Shown here: one piece after another, positions 36,601 through 50,000 of the stretch
How the letters are laid out: the number at the start of each line of letters is the position of its first letter
Numbering within the stretch: position 1 is the first letter of the stretch
Assembly: GCF_964340395.1 (NCBI RefSeq)
Contig: NC_135563.1
Coordinates: forward strand, 14,560,651 to 14,624,650
Length of the DNA stretch: 64,000 bases
From: Glandiceps talaboti
Taxonomy: Eukaryota; Hemichordata; Enteropneusta; Spengelidae
Direction: 5' to 3'
Notes under the pieces: generated by a model
The model's input: only the letters and a program-made list of their open reading frames with translations
Database searches by the model: none
What the model was told of the DNA's origin: nothing
Made by a program: the position numbers and the translations under genes

Positions 36601-39600
36601 ATTATAATTCCAGCATTACCATCGTCAGTGTTATTATAAATGACTTTTGTTGAGGGATTAGCTCTCAGTAAGATTTGTCATCCAGCATTTTAAGTCTACA
36701 CACATCTTTTCCAGTATACTACAGTCAAATATTGAACATACAACATGTCATTGATAAATTGTTGTATTTTCTTTTTCAAAGTTTGCGCAAAACATACTTT
36801 GAGTTTGTTATTAGATAAACAGGGATCAGTCCAATTATAGTAAGAGGACTAAAAGAACTGGAAATGTGGTCTTTTTGTTCTTTCTTTATTTATTTAAGTT
36901 AATAGACTTATAAATGAATACATCTTTGAATGATTTAAGAGTAGGAGATGAAATTGAAAGTAGTTGTTCCAACCATCAGTCAACCGAAGCAGCTAACACA
37001 CAAGTGGGTTTTATCATTTACTTTTATCAGTAGAGAGTAGAGAAGGTTAGAGTTGAGATCTGTAGGAAGTGTCTTAATTCTAACTTATTGCATCTGATTT
37101 ACTTCTGATAAAGTTGATCTGTGGGTAGTCAGACTTGATTGAATGATCAAATATGTATCCCATGGTTGCTATTCATTTTCATTAGACTTACAAAAAAATG
37201 TAGGCACTGACTCAGCTAGAGCTAAAGGAGACACATCCATACAGTCATTACCAGCTTGACTTCTTCATTTAGGCTAGTTAGTCCCCGCGGACGAAGTCCG
37301 GAACGGGGACTTATGGATTGGGTTCCGTCTGTCCGTCCGTGCGTCCGTGCGTCCGTGCATCCGTGCGTCCGTCCGTCCGTCCGTCCGCAGCCGTTTCTTG
37401 GAGATGCCTGTACCGATTTTTTTCAAACTTGGTACAGGAGCAACATGCTATGGCATACATATGCACGTCAATTTGTTTTATGATACGATCCAATATGGCC
37501 GCCTAGCAGCCATTTTGTTTGCGAATTTTCCCTGTCTAAAGCCATAACTCAGACATGCTCACACAGATCTCATTCAGAGTTGGTATTAGGACAGTGTTCT
37601 ATGGCATATATGTGCATATTCATTGTTGTCATGATACGATCCAATATGGCCGCCTGGTAGCCATTTTGTTTGTGAATTTTCATGTCCAAAGCCATAACTT
37701 AGACATGCTTGAACAGATCTCATTCAAAGTTGGTTTTAGGACAGTGTTCTATGACATACATGTGCATATCCATTTTCATTGTGATACGATCCAATATGGC
37801 TGCCTGGCAGCCATTTTGTTTGCAAATTTTCCATGTCCAAAGCCATAACTCAGACATGCTTGAACAGATCTCATTCAAAGTTGGTATTAGGACAGTGTTC
37901 TATGACATACATGTGCATATCCATTTTCGTCATGATACGATCCAATATGGCTGCCTGGCAGCCATTTTGTTTGTGAATTTTCCATGTCCAAAGCCATAAC
38001 TCAGACATGCTTGAACAGATCTCATTCAGAGTTGGTATTAGGACAGTGTTCTATGACATACATTTGCATATCCATTTTCATATTGATATGATCCCCCATA
38101 CCCGACCAATCCTTTATTGTTGTAGGCATGTTCCATGTCCGACAAGCAGACACAACATATCTAAGTCTGTTTGATTTAGGTTCACAAGTGTTGTTGCGTG
38201 ATCAGAGTAGTGCTAATTCCTTAAAACCCAATCATAGCGGGGACTATGTCATTCTCAATGGCTTGTTAATATATGAAGTAGGAAAAACTAATTTACGTTG
38301 ACCTACATGTATTGTGGGAGTTTTAATAGATGTTTATGGAAGTGAACTTATGAGATTTACTGTATGGCTGCCTTTTATACATGAGTGACTGTGAAGTGTA
38401 GGGGTTGTGATAGTAATGTGTGACTGGTTTTTGAAATCTAAATCATGACAACACATGTCTTCATCACAACAACGCATGTCTACTACATCACTGGTTCTGC
38501 TGTGTTCTACATGTAAATATCACTATCACTAGTATCAGTCAAACATTCAAAATTACCATTACTTTCCCTAATTTTCTTTGATACTACTGGCGCTGATATA
38601 ATTATGTTAGATAGTCTCCAATATTTTTCTTCATTCAGCCGGAAGATACTCATGACCTAAGAGTTGTCACTACATAGTGACGAAGACCCTTTAGGTCTCT
38701 TGTAATTTCCTTGGCTGAATGAAGAAAAATATTGGGGAATAACATCTAATTATACATGTACATATGTAAGTCCGAGAAAAACTGGCATAACTTGTGAGTC
38801 ACCACATAGTAAGAGATAGGGTAGGGGAACACTTAGTTTTGGTGCATCACTAGAAATTATGTGCGTCAGTGGCACATCAAATTGGCTAAGTTAGAGGGAA
38901 CACTGCATGTACATTGTAGATAAATGTATTCCCATGAATATCAAGTGGCTTTATAGTGGGCTTGACATTTGCATGTCAGTTGTTTGTCACTGTGCTACAT
39001 GTAGATGTAGACTATGACAGAACCCCATGATGTACGAGTGTAAGTGTGGTATACTGTAGTGTACTCTAAGTACAAAATGTACATGTGTATTTGCATGAGT
39101 GCTTGCAGTGTTCTCTGAGGCAGTGCTTTCACAAGCCTACAATGTATAGCTAGTGAAAGTACAATGGAAAATGCTGCATGTATTAAAGAGTGCAAATATT
39201 CCCCACTACAAAGTCATAAATGCTGGCATTATGTAACATGGACATGTATGTCAAAACAACAGATCTCTGTGTAAAAAAATTGTAATCATATAATTTTGTG
39301 TGCATGGAACAATTATATGAGGTTACATGTACATGTATGTATGTATGAAATACTGTTTTTGGTATTTCACTGCACTGCAACTGATTTGCAAGAAGTACAA
39401 ATGTACATGCATGTACATGTACATGTAGTATGTGAGCATGCTGGTGCAAGTAATCACTGGTACATATGTAATGATATTCCAAATCAGTTTAGTAATGCCA
39501 GTACATGTATACATGTATACATGTATGTGTATAGACCTGTTGCAGGTTCAAGATGCAAATTGTGCGTCTCTCCATACAATGCTATGTATTGTATAAGAAC

Positions 39601-42600
39601 TGAGGGGTTTGCATGCGCTACTCAGGGGGATGGTTGGCACCTGACCGTACATGTACCCTGCGTTCACCTGTAAAATCCCTCTCTATCATTGATGGCGTTT
39701 AGTCTTTGTTGTACAAAATCACTCATAATCATAGAGGTCTACATGTCTTTCCATCATTTCCTGATGAAAATGTTATTTCAAATGTAATAAAGACAAAACA
39801 AGACTAAATCTAACAACATACATGTAAGCGACATCCTCTCGTGCAATGCATCTTGGAACCAGAAAATCGACTATTAGGTGGAAATCAAGCAGTGATATGG
39901 TAACAAGTTGTCATCATGTTTGGCCCATTTACTAATACTAAGCTTGTAGTGAAACTAACATTGATTCTGGATATCAGTCATCTTATTTATAACAGCCACA
40001 TAATGTACACAGTCATGTATATATATTATGAAGTACTAGTAGTTCATTAAGTCTATGAAATATTCAATTTGTGTATATAACGACGCATCTTTTTAGACAA
40101 CATTTCAAGTAATTTAATTTAACTGGTCAGTTTTATTGGAAGTGATTGATTGTAACATGTCGGTTTTTATACAGTGTGAATTATTTTAATGGGTCGTTTT
40201 TATACTTTAATAGCCCCTCTGTGTGCACTGTTATTTTCTAACTATATTCTGTACAATGTGCTGAGATGCACATGTAGTGCGTTTTCTTACAAGAAATAAA
40301 TGATAATAATGATAAATAATAATAATGATAATAATAATATAATATGTATTAATTAATTATCCCATCCATAGATAAATCGTAAATTTGTTGCAATAAAATA
40401 TATAATTATTGACCTTCCAATGAAAGATTTCAGAAATTAGAAATTACATGTATACTGTAGCTGACATTTTTTTTCTGTATAAATTATTAATTGTTGTATG
40501 TTGGAAAAAGATACATATACAAAGCCAGTGCTGCAAATATTTAATCTTCAGATTATACACTAGCTTGACATCCATGCATGATTGATTGGCTGGGTAGAAT
40601 GGTTATAATTGTTTGACAAGAAATTGGAGTTTTTTGTGTTGCCAAAAGGATGTAATTTGACTTCTGTGCATGAATGAAGGCTTTGAATGTATATTCTTAT
40701 AATTGTATGACAACAAATTATACATTTTTATGATTCTGACAGGTTATCAATTGTTGATATCATACAATGCATCAACAAGTGCAAGAATGAATAAAAAAAT
40801 ATGAACAAGACAAACAAAATTTAGGGGAAAAAAAATCCACTTCCAACTTCAAATATTGACATGCGTTTTTATGTCTATATTGAGTTAAGTAGTGAGATTT
40901 GTATGCGGAAACTAGAAGACAGATAAATGTATTAATGGCCTACATTAGGATATGCTGAAAACATATCTTACGGGCTGAATCCCCCAAGCCGACGTTGCGG
41001 GGGCCCACCCATTTGCTTCTCAGCAGTTTCACATACTCTTGAACTCTCTCTTCAAAGTTCTTTTCAACTTTCCCTCATGGTACTTGTTATCAGAATTGTT
41101 TTTCAACAACGACTTAAGTGTATATTGTAAAATACACATATTAATCTTAAAAATGTACGTTTCGTATAACTTGAACTAGAACCTGAACTCAAACAACAAC
41201 AAAAGCACTCTTCCTGTCTGTGTGTACCTTTGGGGTATGATGTGGTATAGGTTACTCGGATAGAGCACTGCTGCTTTCCTTGATGTCTCAACAATGCAAA
41301 AGACGTCCCTGATTTACACTTCTACAGAATACAAGGAACAAAGCTCTTAAGAAATGGTACATGTACTATGAGGTGATGATACCCCCAATTTGAGCGAGAG
41401 CACTGTATTCTCAATTTCCAGGTTGCAGTCTGCAGTGGCCTGCTGATCTCACTATAGTTGGATAGATCTATGTTCCCTAGCTGTTACAAACATATACTTT
41501 GTAGTAACTTAAAACAAAATGGTATTTAGTGATACATGTGGTGTACTTTGTTTAAATACAGCCTAGTTCACACGTTATTAAGCTTTAAGCATAGTGTCTA
41601 TGCATTCTTGAAAAGTACAGGTAGGTGGCCGGAAAGAGTTAAAGTGTCTTGACTTGAAGTATAGATGTTGCTACTAAAGTTTAAACAAAGCAACCATTAG
41701 TGCCAGACTTTAATGATAATTCATAAAAACAAAACTCTCTATTCAGCGAGATGTAACATGTAAAAAAGTAGCAGCAAAGTACATTCACAATGTATGTCAT
41801 CAATGAGTTGGCTGAGTAGTTTGAAAATCTCAGCCACAATTTTGAACAGTAAAAACAAAGTACATGTAAATGAGAAAAAAACTATTATATTGCTCTCCTA
41901 GTGTGTGGAAAGTATATACAGGTATTGGGAGTTTGAAGATAATGTACAATTTGAGGCTATCAAAAAGCTTTTTGCATCATTGGAGTCCAGACTACTGATC
42001 TTTACCATACCACTGGGTGGCTAATCCGTAGTGAAAGCTTTCATACAAATTGCTATTTATAATCTTCCTACTTGCTCACTGTCTAGTCTCAGTATGAGGG
42101 GATTTCTAGGTCTGCCCAACAATGGCCATCATATACATGCATGCATGTACATAGCGTATTTTGAAGTCGTGTAAATAGTTTGAAATCTTTGGAAATATAG
42201 TCCCGAAGGTACAGAGGTAATAGATGTGGATTAAATTTCTCAACTGATGTTTCTTGTTTCTGTTTAGAAAGAACAGAAATGCCATCGAGTTGTTTAATTT
42301 TTCAGTTCAGGTATAGCATTATATTTCATACGAGGAATAAACGTTTATGGACTCCGGATTCATAATATCAAAAAGAAATTCATACTCACCGAATCAACAA
42401 ATGTTTTGGTAGTGACTCCCAAATTTGAATTGATGTCTTGTCTAGTACACTCTTCATGATGCTGATAAGATGTCAGTGAAAATTTTGGATTTGTTGACAA
42501 AAAAATTTCTTGACTCAGTGAATAGAAATTTTCATTTGATATATAGACTGCAAGTTCGTAAACATTGATTATTGTAAGAAATATACATGCTACCTAACTG

Positions 42601-45600
42601 AAAAATTAAACAGCTCAGTGATGTTTCTGTTCTTTCTTTAGAGACAATACATGTTGTAAATATCAGTTGGCAAATGTAATCCAGCTTGGTCATTAGTTCT
42701 GTACTGTCAGAAATAAATTTTCAATGTTTTAAAATTATTCATGACTTCAAAAACCACAAAGTACATACATCCAGGGTCGAAAATTTTAGTTGCAGAAGGA
42801 AAAAAGTGTTTTGGTTGGCAGAATTTGGTGTATGAAGCATGTGGCATTCACAGGGTGGATGTTTCGCCCTCCCATGGTTCAGGCTTTGTAAATTGTGAGG
42901 AACATCAGGAGACCTCTTCTGTCATCACTTTTTGCAAAATTTTGTAATTTCATGGTTGCTACCGAAAGAAAGATTTGCAATAAAGGTATCGAAATGCAAC
43001 AAAAGTTCATTTGTATAAATATTTCGATAGAATTATCAGTGTTTTAGAATTTTTTTCCCATGTTTTTGGATTTTCTCAGCTGGGAATTTATGGCTGACAT
43101 ACCGAGTTATTTTTTCTGCCTTCCGGCTTTTTTGTACATCCCTGTTAACATGTGTGGTAGCCACTGTACAGGTCTAGAAATGCCCAGTATTTTTATTATT
43201 TTAATTCTTAAAGGAGCGTGCTACACTACATCCCAGCACATTGTATGAAAAATAATACAACAGCTATGAAAACGTAAGAATTACTTGAATTTATTCAGCT
43301 AGGTCTTGTAGTTGGGCAAAATCTGTAGGAGGGAAATTAATCTCAAATGGAGACAATCTTTCACACCTCTTCCTACACAACAGTTTGCAGTCAGTCTGGT
43401 GCACGTAATAAATATGAAATTCTGACTCTTGCGTAGGCGTGACAGAGAGACTGTTTTGTCAGAGTATGTAGTATTTGAAAAGAAAATCGTGGTCCCCAAT
43501 TTAACTCAGGAAATTGATCTTATCATTTTCATTTCCTGGTGAATATTGACAATAACAATATGAAAACGACAATCATTAGATTAATTATTGGAAATGTAGG
43601 CTTTAATTAATGAAATCAAGTGTTTATGGTCTGTACTACAATACTGTAGGTGCTGTACATGTACTAAATAAGATGATTTTAAAAATTATTTTATAACCAA
43701 GGCTCTTAGTTATAATGATGTGTACAATAAAGCATGTAGTAACACATGTCACACATACACACAGACACATGCAGACAGACATTTACATGTAAGTGTAGAC
43801 ATAGACATACAGATACACACACCTCATACCTATACCCCCCCCCCACACACACACACACACACAGACAGACAGACAGACAGACAGACAGAAAACACACATA
43901 CAATGTTCATACACAGTCCAGTGATCAGATTGTCAGGATATTTTATTGCAGCCTACATCATGACAATAGGATTAGTTATGGGAAGAGATCATTATGCTAA
44001 TTGCAGCTAGGACCTTTCAGGAAGTAGACAGTAATGAAAATGAAATGAGCATCAATCATTCTCATAATAATAAGCATATTTTAGACAAATTATCATCTGA
44101 TGACATTTACATAAATGTACATAGATACATGACTTTATTTGATAGAATACACATGTACCTAGCAATGTTGGTATGGGAAGTTCATGATCAAGTTTGTTCA
44201 ATATTGATAATACATTGCATGTATAATTAAGTGTCTATAGAGATGCAATTCTTCATGCTGTGTTACAAATAGCAGTTGTCTCCAGTTAATAATAATATTC
44301 TTAAATTAAAATTTCTTTTTCAGTTCCAAGAAATTAGTATAATTACATATTTCATCAAGAACAGCAGTTTGAGCACACATTGTAATTTCCCAGCATGCAT
44401 TATTTTGAATATTGTGAAGGTTTTGACAAAATTACAATAACATTCGAAGTTAAACTAATAAAAAATGATTGTAATGGGATGACAATATTGTACTTCTGGA
44501 GTATAGCTGCATAAGACCCAGGCAGCACCATTGGTACTCTTAAAGTTGGCAGGATTGCCTGCGGGTCTATCAGCTACAGTAGCGTACCAGGTCTCCTAAT
44601 TTTCTACTGTCGACACCTGTGTTGATAAATTAAAGCTCCTTGTTAATATTTCATACATTGAAGAGAACAATATTAGAGATTTCTTTAAATAATATATGAA
44701 TCTATGTAAGTAAAAATTAATGAATTTGAAGAAATTTAAAGTTATTTATGATACCTGTGATGATAAAGTAAAGTTCCTTGTTAATATTTCATGAATCTAT
44801 GCATTGAAGTAAAAATTAATGAATTTAAAGAAAGGTTTAGTTACAAAAACACCTTTATTGTTTTTCAAAAGTTTTGGAAACCTATACATGTACATTTGTA
44901 GAGGGGGAATCCCATATTGTAAGTTAATGATGATGACTTTTTTGGTATGTTGAATTCCATACAAAAATTGTATCACAATAAGGAACCTAAGTAAAATATC
45001 TGAGGCACTCTGGTAGCTTTAACCTTCTTATGCAAAACACTTGCTGCACCAAGGTTTATACACTGTGTACACTTCTGGTAGTACAGCATGCACATGCACT
45101 GTTTACAGAAACAACCATTGTTTGCACATGACATGACATAACATAATGTGACAAAAAAGACCATATTTATGATAGGGAACCTCCATGGGTAAAACACCTT
45201 GTGCATTTCTCGCTGCCTTGAACAAAAACACTTGCCACACTGGGTTTTATTCTACATTAAATGTGTAACATGCACATGATTAAAGAAACAACTATTGTTC
45301 TCATATACATTGTATAATACCATAATTTGTAAAGGGAATCTTCTTGGTAAAATACCTTGGGCATTTCTCACTGCCGTGAACAAAAACACTTGCTACACCA
45401 CAGGTTACACATTAGTTGTACACGGTTAAAGAAACAGCTGTTGTTGACATATTGGTAATACCATACATGTAAGGAACCATAAGGAACCTATCCAGGGATA
45501 GACCTTCTTTTAGAGCTCTTTAACAAAAATACTTGTGCTTATAGTTAGACATTATGACTTTACATGTACATTTTGTACATTGATCAAAAAATGTAGTGTA

Positions 45601-46985
45601 AAATACACACATTGAGAGATACATGTAACCATTGTGACACACCATTTAATGGTGTGTAATACACACCATAATTTGGATGGGGGCACTTTGACAGTAAAAT
45701 ACATGATACCATGGAAACTTAGGTAAATTTAATTTCTTAAACTTACTGCCCTAAACAAAACACTCATGCTACATTTACAGCATCGCTACACAGGTATAAC
45801 ATGCAAGTATCGCTTCAGAAGCAAACCATTGTTAGACATTATATGGACTGTTACATGTCTAAATCTAATAACAATTCACTACCTGTACTTGAAAGGAAGC
45901 AAGTTATTGATTATGTCTGCCTAATATTGGGTCAGTACATTTTACTTGTACAATAGGCATACGAATGTATCATGGTCATGATTGATATTAGACGCAATAC
46001 ATGTACATGTACAGTAGTAATTCCATTCAAGATCCGTGGAATATCATGTACATGGCGTACACTTCACTTAAAGTAGATTTTGTTGCTATCATGCATGTAT
46101 CTCTTCTATAAAATGATGCTTGTATTTTGTCTGCCTTTGAAGTTTGAAACGTAATGATTGATTGAGAGACTGAGTTGACAGATTTTGACTAGTGGGAGTA
46201 CCGGTAAGTAATTTGAGTATCGGTAAATATATAACACATGTACATGACACTGTGCTATGATGTCACCATTATTTGAAATATGTTGTTTATAAGAAATCTT
46301 CGGGTGGAATCCAGTACTGTGTAATGGTTTTGAGAGAACTCTCACGGTAGAGAGATACAACTGCTGACATCAGACCGTGGACGAATGGAACCTGTTGTCA
46401 ACATGGAAAGTAAATAACTGAATTGGATTAATAACACTTAATTGACTCAGCATGTTGGAAGAACAAAGACTTGTATTAAGCACCAGGGTTTGATAAAAAC
46501 CGTTTTATGGCCTCTTTATGCATGAAATGCCAGGGGAACTTCTATGTTTTGTAATTAAATGTTTGTAAACGTAAACTGTTTCGTAAAAAGGCGGTACAAC
46601 TGTTCTTGTATAAGTCTCTGTACTTCCAACATGCTGTGCCAAGTGTTATTAATCCAATTCAGTTGATTACTTTCCCTGTTTGCAACAGGTGCCGTTTGTC
46701 GGCAGTTGTATGAATACAGTCAAAGTAACTGGATATCAGTAGGAGATCATTTGTACTGTTTGATATATATTAAAACACCTTTAAAGGTTGCGGATGTACA
46801 ATTTGCTCACATGATGCTCTGTTTAATGCAGTCAAATTCAACGAATCTACACCATAACTGCACCCATATTATGTATCTTTGCTTGTCAGTTTTGAAATTT
46901 ACATTTACTGTGTAGGTACCATTTCATGTATGTTACTGCTTTAGACTTATGTAAGGGAGTTGAGAATGATCTTGGTGATATGGCA

Positions 46986-47031
<46 letters not shown>

Positions 47032-50000
47032 GGATTAGGAAGAGGAGGATGAAGAAGTTGATGGTGGTGATGATGATGATAATGATGATTGGGAAGAAGT
47101 TGATGATGATGATGGTAGGGGGTGGTGGTGGTGGTGGTGGTGGTAGTAATGATGATGATGATACATTGTGGTGGTTGCGGTGATGATGATGATGATGATG
47201 ACGTACATGTATTGTGTAGTTGTCAGGAGGAGGAGCACCAGGAAGAGAGGAGATTGAGGCAGAAAAATTTGATGATGGGGATGGTTGTGATTGTGTGATG
47301 GAGATAATGATGTATTGTGTAGTTGTGTTGATGATGATGGTGATTGCAGTGGTGGTGGTGGTGATGATGTGATATGATAATGTCTTTAAAAATCAATGAT
47401 GGAATGACAACAGCGATGGTGATGATGGTAAAGGCAGAAATGGTAATGATATAAAGGGAAATGTTTTTTATCAATTCAAATGATGATCATAAAGTAGATG
47501 ATAATAGAAATTTGATAGTAAAGACGATGTTAACAGTAATTTGAGAAAAGATGTTCGTAGAAGATGGGTTGCCTTGGTGATGCTGATGACAGAGATTCAA
47601 GATATGATAAGCGAAGCCATTAGGCACATGCAGATGTGTCTCTTAATCTATAAAATGTAACTTGTAGAAATTGTACAAATATTGATCTGTCTAGAAACAT
47701 CTGACCTTTTCTCTTCATGTACATGTATCTATTCACATTTATATTTCATACATTATACATGTATAGATGTGTTTACTGTACAGCTTGATATCGTTGGATT
47801 CACCTGGGATATCCACCTGGTATCAATTTATTATGAATTTGTTCATGTCTATCATATGATGCTACCAAGTGGTTCTTTTACATTTTTAGAATGGTTTAAT
47901 CTCTTCACGTCTAGTATGATGCTATCAATTGGTTCTTTACATTCTTAGAGTGGTTTAATTTATTCACCTCTATGAGTGATTTAATCTGTTCAACTCTATG
48001 AGTGGATTAATCTGTTCACCTCGATGAGTGGATTAATCTGTTCACCTCTATGAGTGGTTTAATCTCTTCACCTCTATGAGTGGATTAATCTGTTCACCTC
48101 TATGAGCAGTTTAATCTGTTCACCTCTATGAGTGGATTAATCTGTTCACCTCTATGAATGGTTTAATCTGTTCACCTCTATGAGTGGATTAATCTGTTCA
48201 CCTCTATGAGTGGATTAATCTGTTCACCTCTATGAGTGGATTAATCTGTTCACCTCTATGAGTGGGTTCCATTGTAATCTGTTCACGTCTATGATGTTAC
48301 CAAGTGGTTCTTTGCTTTCTTAAATTTCTTTAATCTCTTTAATCTCTTTTCTTAAACTGTAATTCACTATTTGGAATGCACCTAAAATTCATTACCTACC
48401 CTTCACTGTAGCTGCATGTACAAGTGAGTGTCAATATTTGTCTGGCTTTGAAGAAGCCGTCCCATTATTGTTGTGTGCATATAAGGGGATATTCCAGAAC
48501 GTGCAGTGTATACATACATGTATGTACAAATGTATGTAAGTGATCAAGTGGAACTTTAAAACAGGTAGAAACATTGTAATAAAAACCAATTTAAATTTAA
48601 ATCTTTCCTTTTTAAATTTCAGAAATTTATAATCTTTGATATTGAGATATCTCTGAAATTGTTTTGAATATAACAAATGAAATAATGAAATTGTGTCTAG
48701 GTACAAAATGTACGGTACTGTTCTGTTCTGTCAATTTTCACTACATGAAATAATGCTTGACATACATGTACATGTATTGTATGATTGAAGATTTAAAAAA
48801 ATAATAATTAACATATAATCAAATAGAAAAATAGTTTATTCTGTTAATGAACAGTTTGGTGCAGGTAAAGACAGGGCAATGCTGTGATGGACTGACTTGA
48901 CTATCTACATGTACATTTGTATTTCAAAAACATGTAGATGCAGTGAACTTCTACATACACACATTACGTACTGTACATCTTCATTAAATTTAACTTTAAG
49001 AAGATTATGTGATACTCCAGAAGTCTATTGTGTGTGTGTTGATGAATTTGAAAACATTAACTTTTGACTTTTTCCAAAAAGTTAAGAAATCTCCAGTTAA
49101 TCAATATCAATTCACTGGCAGAATCCCAAACAGGAAGTCATTGGCGTCTTTAGGTCGGAGAAGAGAGATGAATTTTGTTGACAATATTAAAAAAAAAAAG
49201 TTAAAGTACTTCTTAGGAAATCTATCTTCATTTGATGGATGATATTTCAGTATGAGAGGATGAAAGATATCAGACATAATCCCATATGGTTAATGATAAA
49301 TATTTCATGATTTCATCGAGAAGAATTAGATTAATATCAAATCCTCTTTTGAAATTTGGTGTCGGCCTCAAATATGTTGCAGTATCACTTCCAGGCAAAG
49401 CTTATGCAGGAAGTAGCGCTTGCATACAGGCCTGTACAGACTTCGTTTGACAAATATCATGTTTTGTGAGACAAAGATATCTTTTTTTGCTGAGATGTAA
49501 ACCAGCTATTATACATAAACATGCAAAGTTATTGTCGTTGAACAGAAAATATTGACTATACAAATGTATTCATGGTCGTTTATGTCATGACAACCTGTGT
49601 ATATGTTACTGTTTATACAGTTTGAAATGTGAAGTAAAATGTTGCAAATCTCCATTATTTTTCCAAGTATGCTTGAGGTATAATTATGTTATGCCGGCCA
49701 ATATTTATCTTCATTCAGCCGGAAAATGCTTGTGGCCTATGGTTTGCTGTTACTTATCTGGTAACTTGTAGTGACAAGGCTCCTTAGGTTACTTGTATTT
49801 TTCTTTGCTGAACGAAAAAAAAAATCCCATTGGGGTTTAATGTTTTTCTAGTATATTACACATTGGGTATAGAGCATACTTGTACATGTGGTGTAACAGT
49901 CACATATCCAATGTGAAGACAGACGACAGTAGATATGGTAGTGTATAGAAACACAATTCAGATTATATTACTCAAAAAAGTGGGTGTGCACGAAGTCTAA

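Noticed and set aside
37555-37999. Two ~97-codon frames with repeated peptide
   Set aside because: They are in the 151-bp tandem units of a mobile element. The period is not consistently a multiple of three, and no domain is known.
47946-48275. 26-bp regular repeat considered as CRISPR
   Set aside because: Units are contiguous with no unique spacers, and the genome is eukaryotic. It is a minisatellite.
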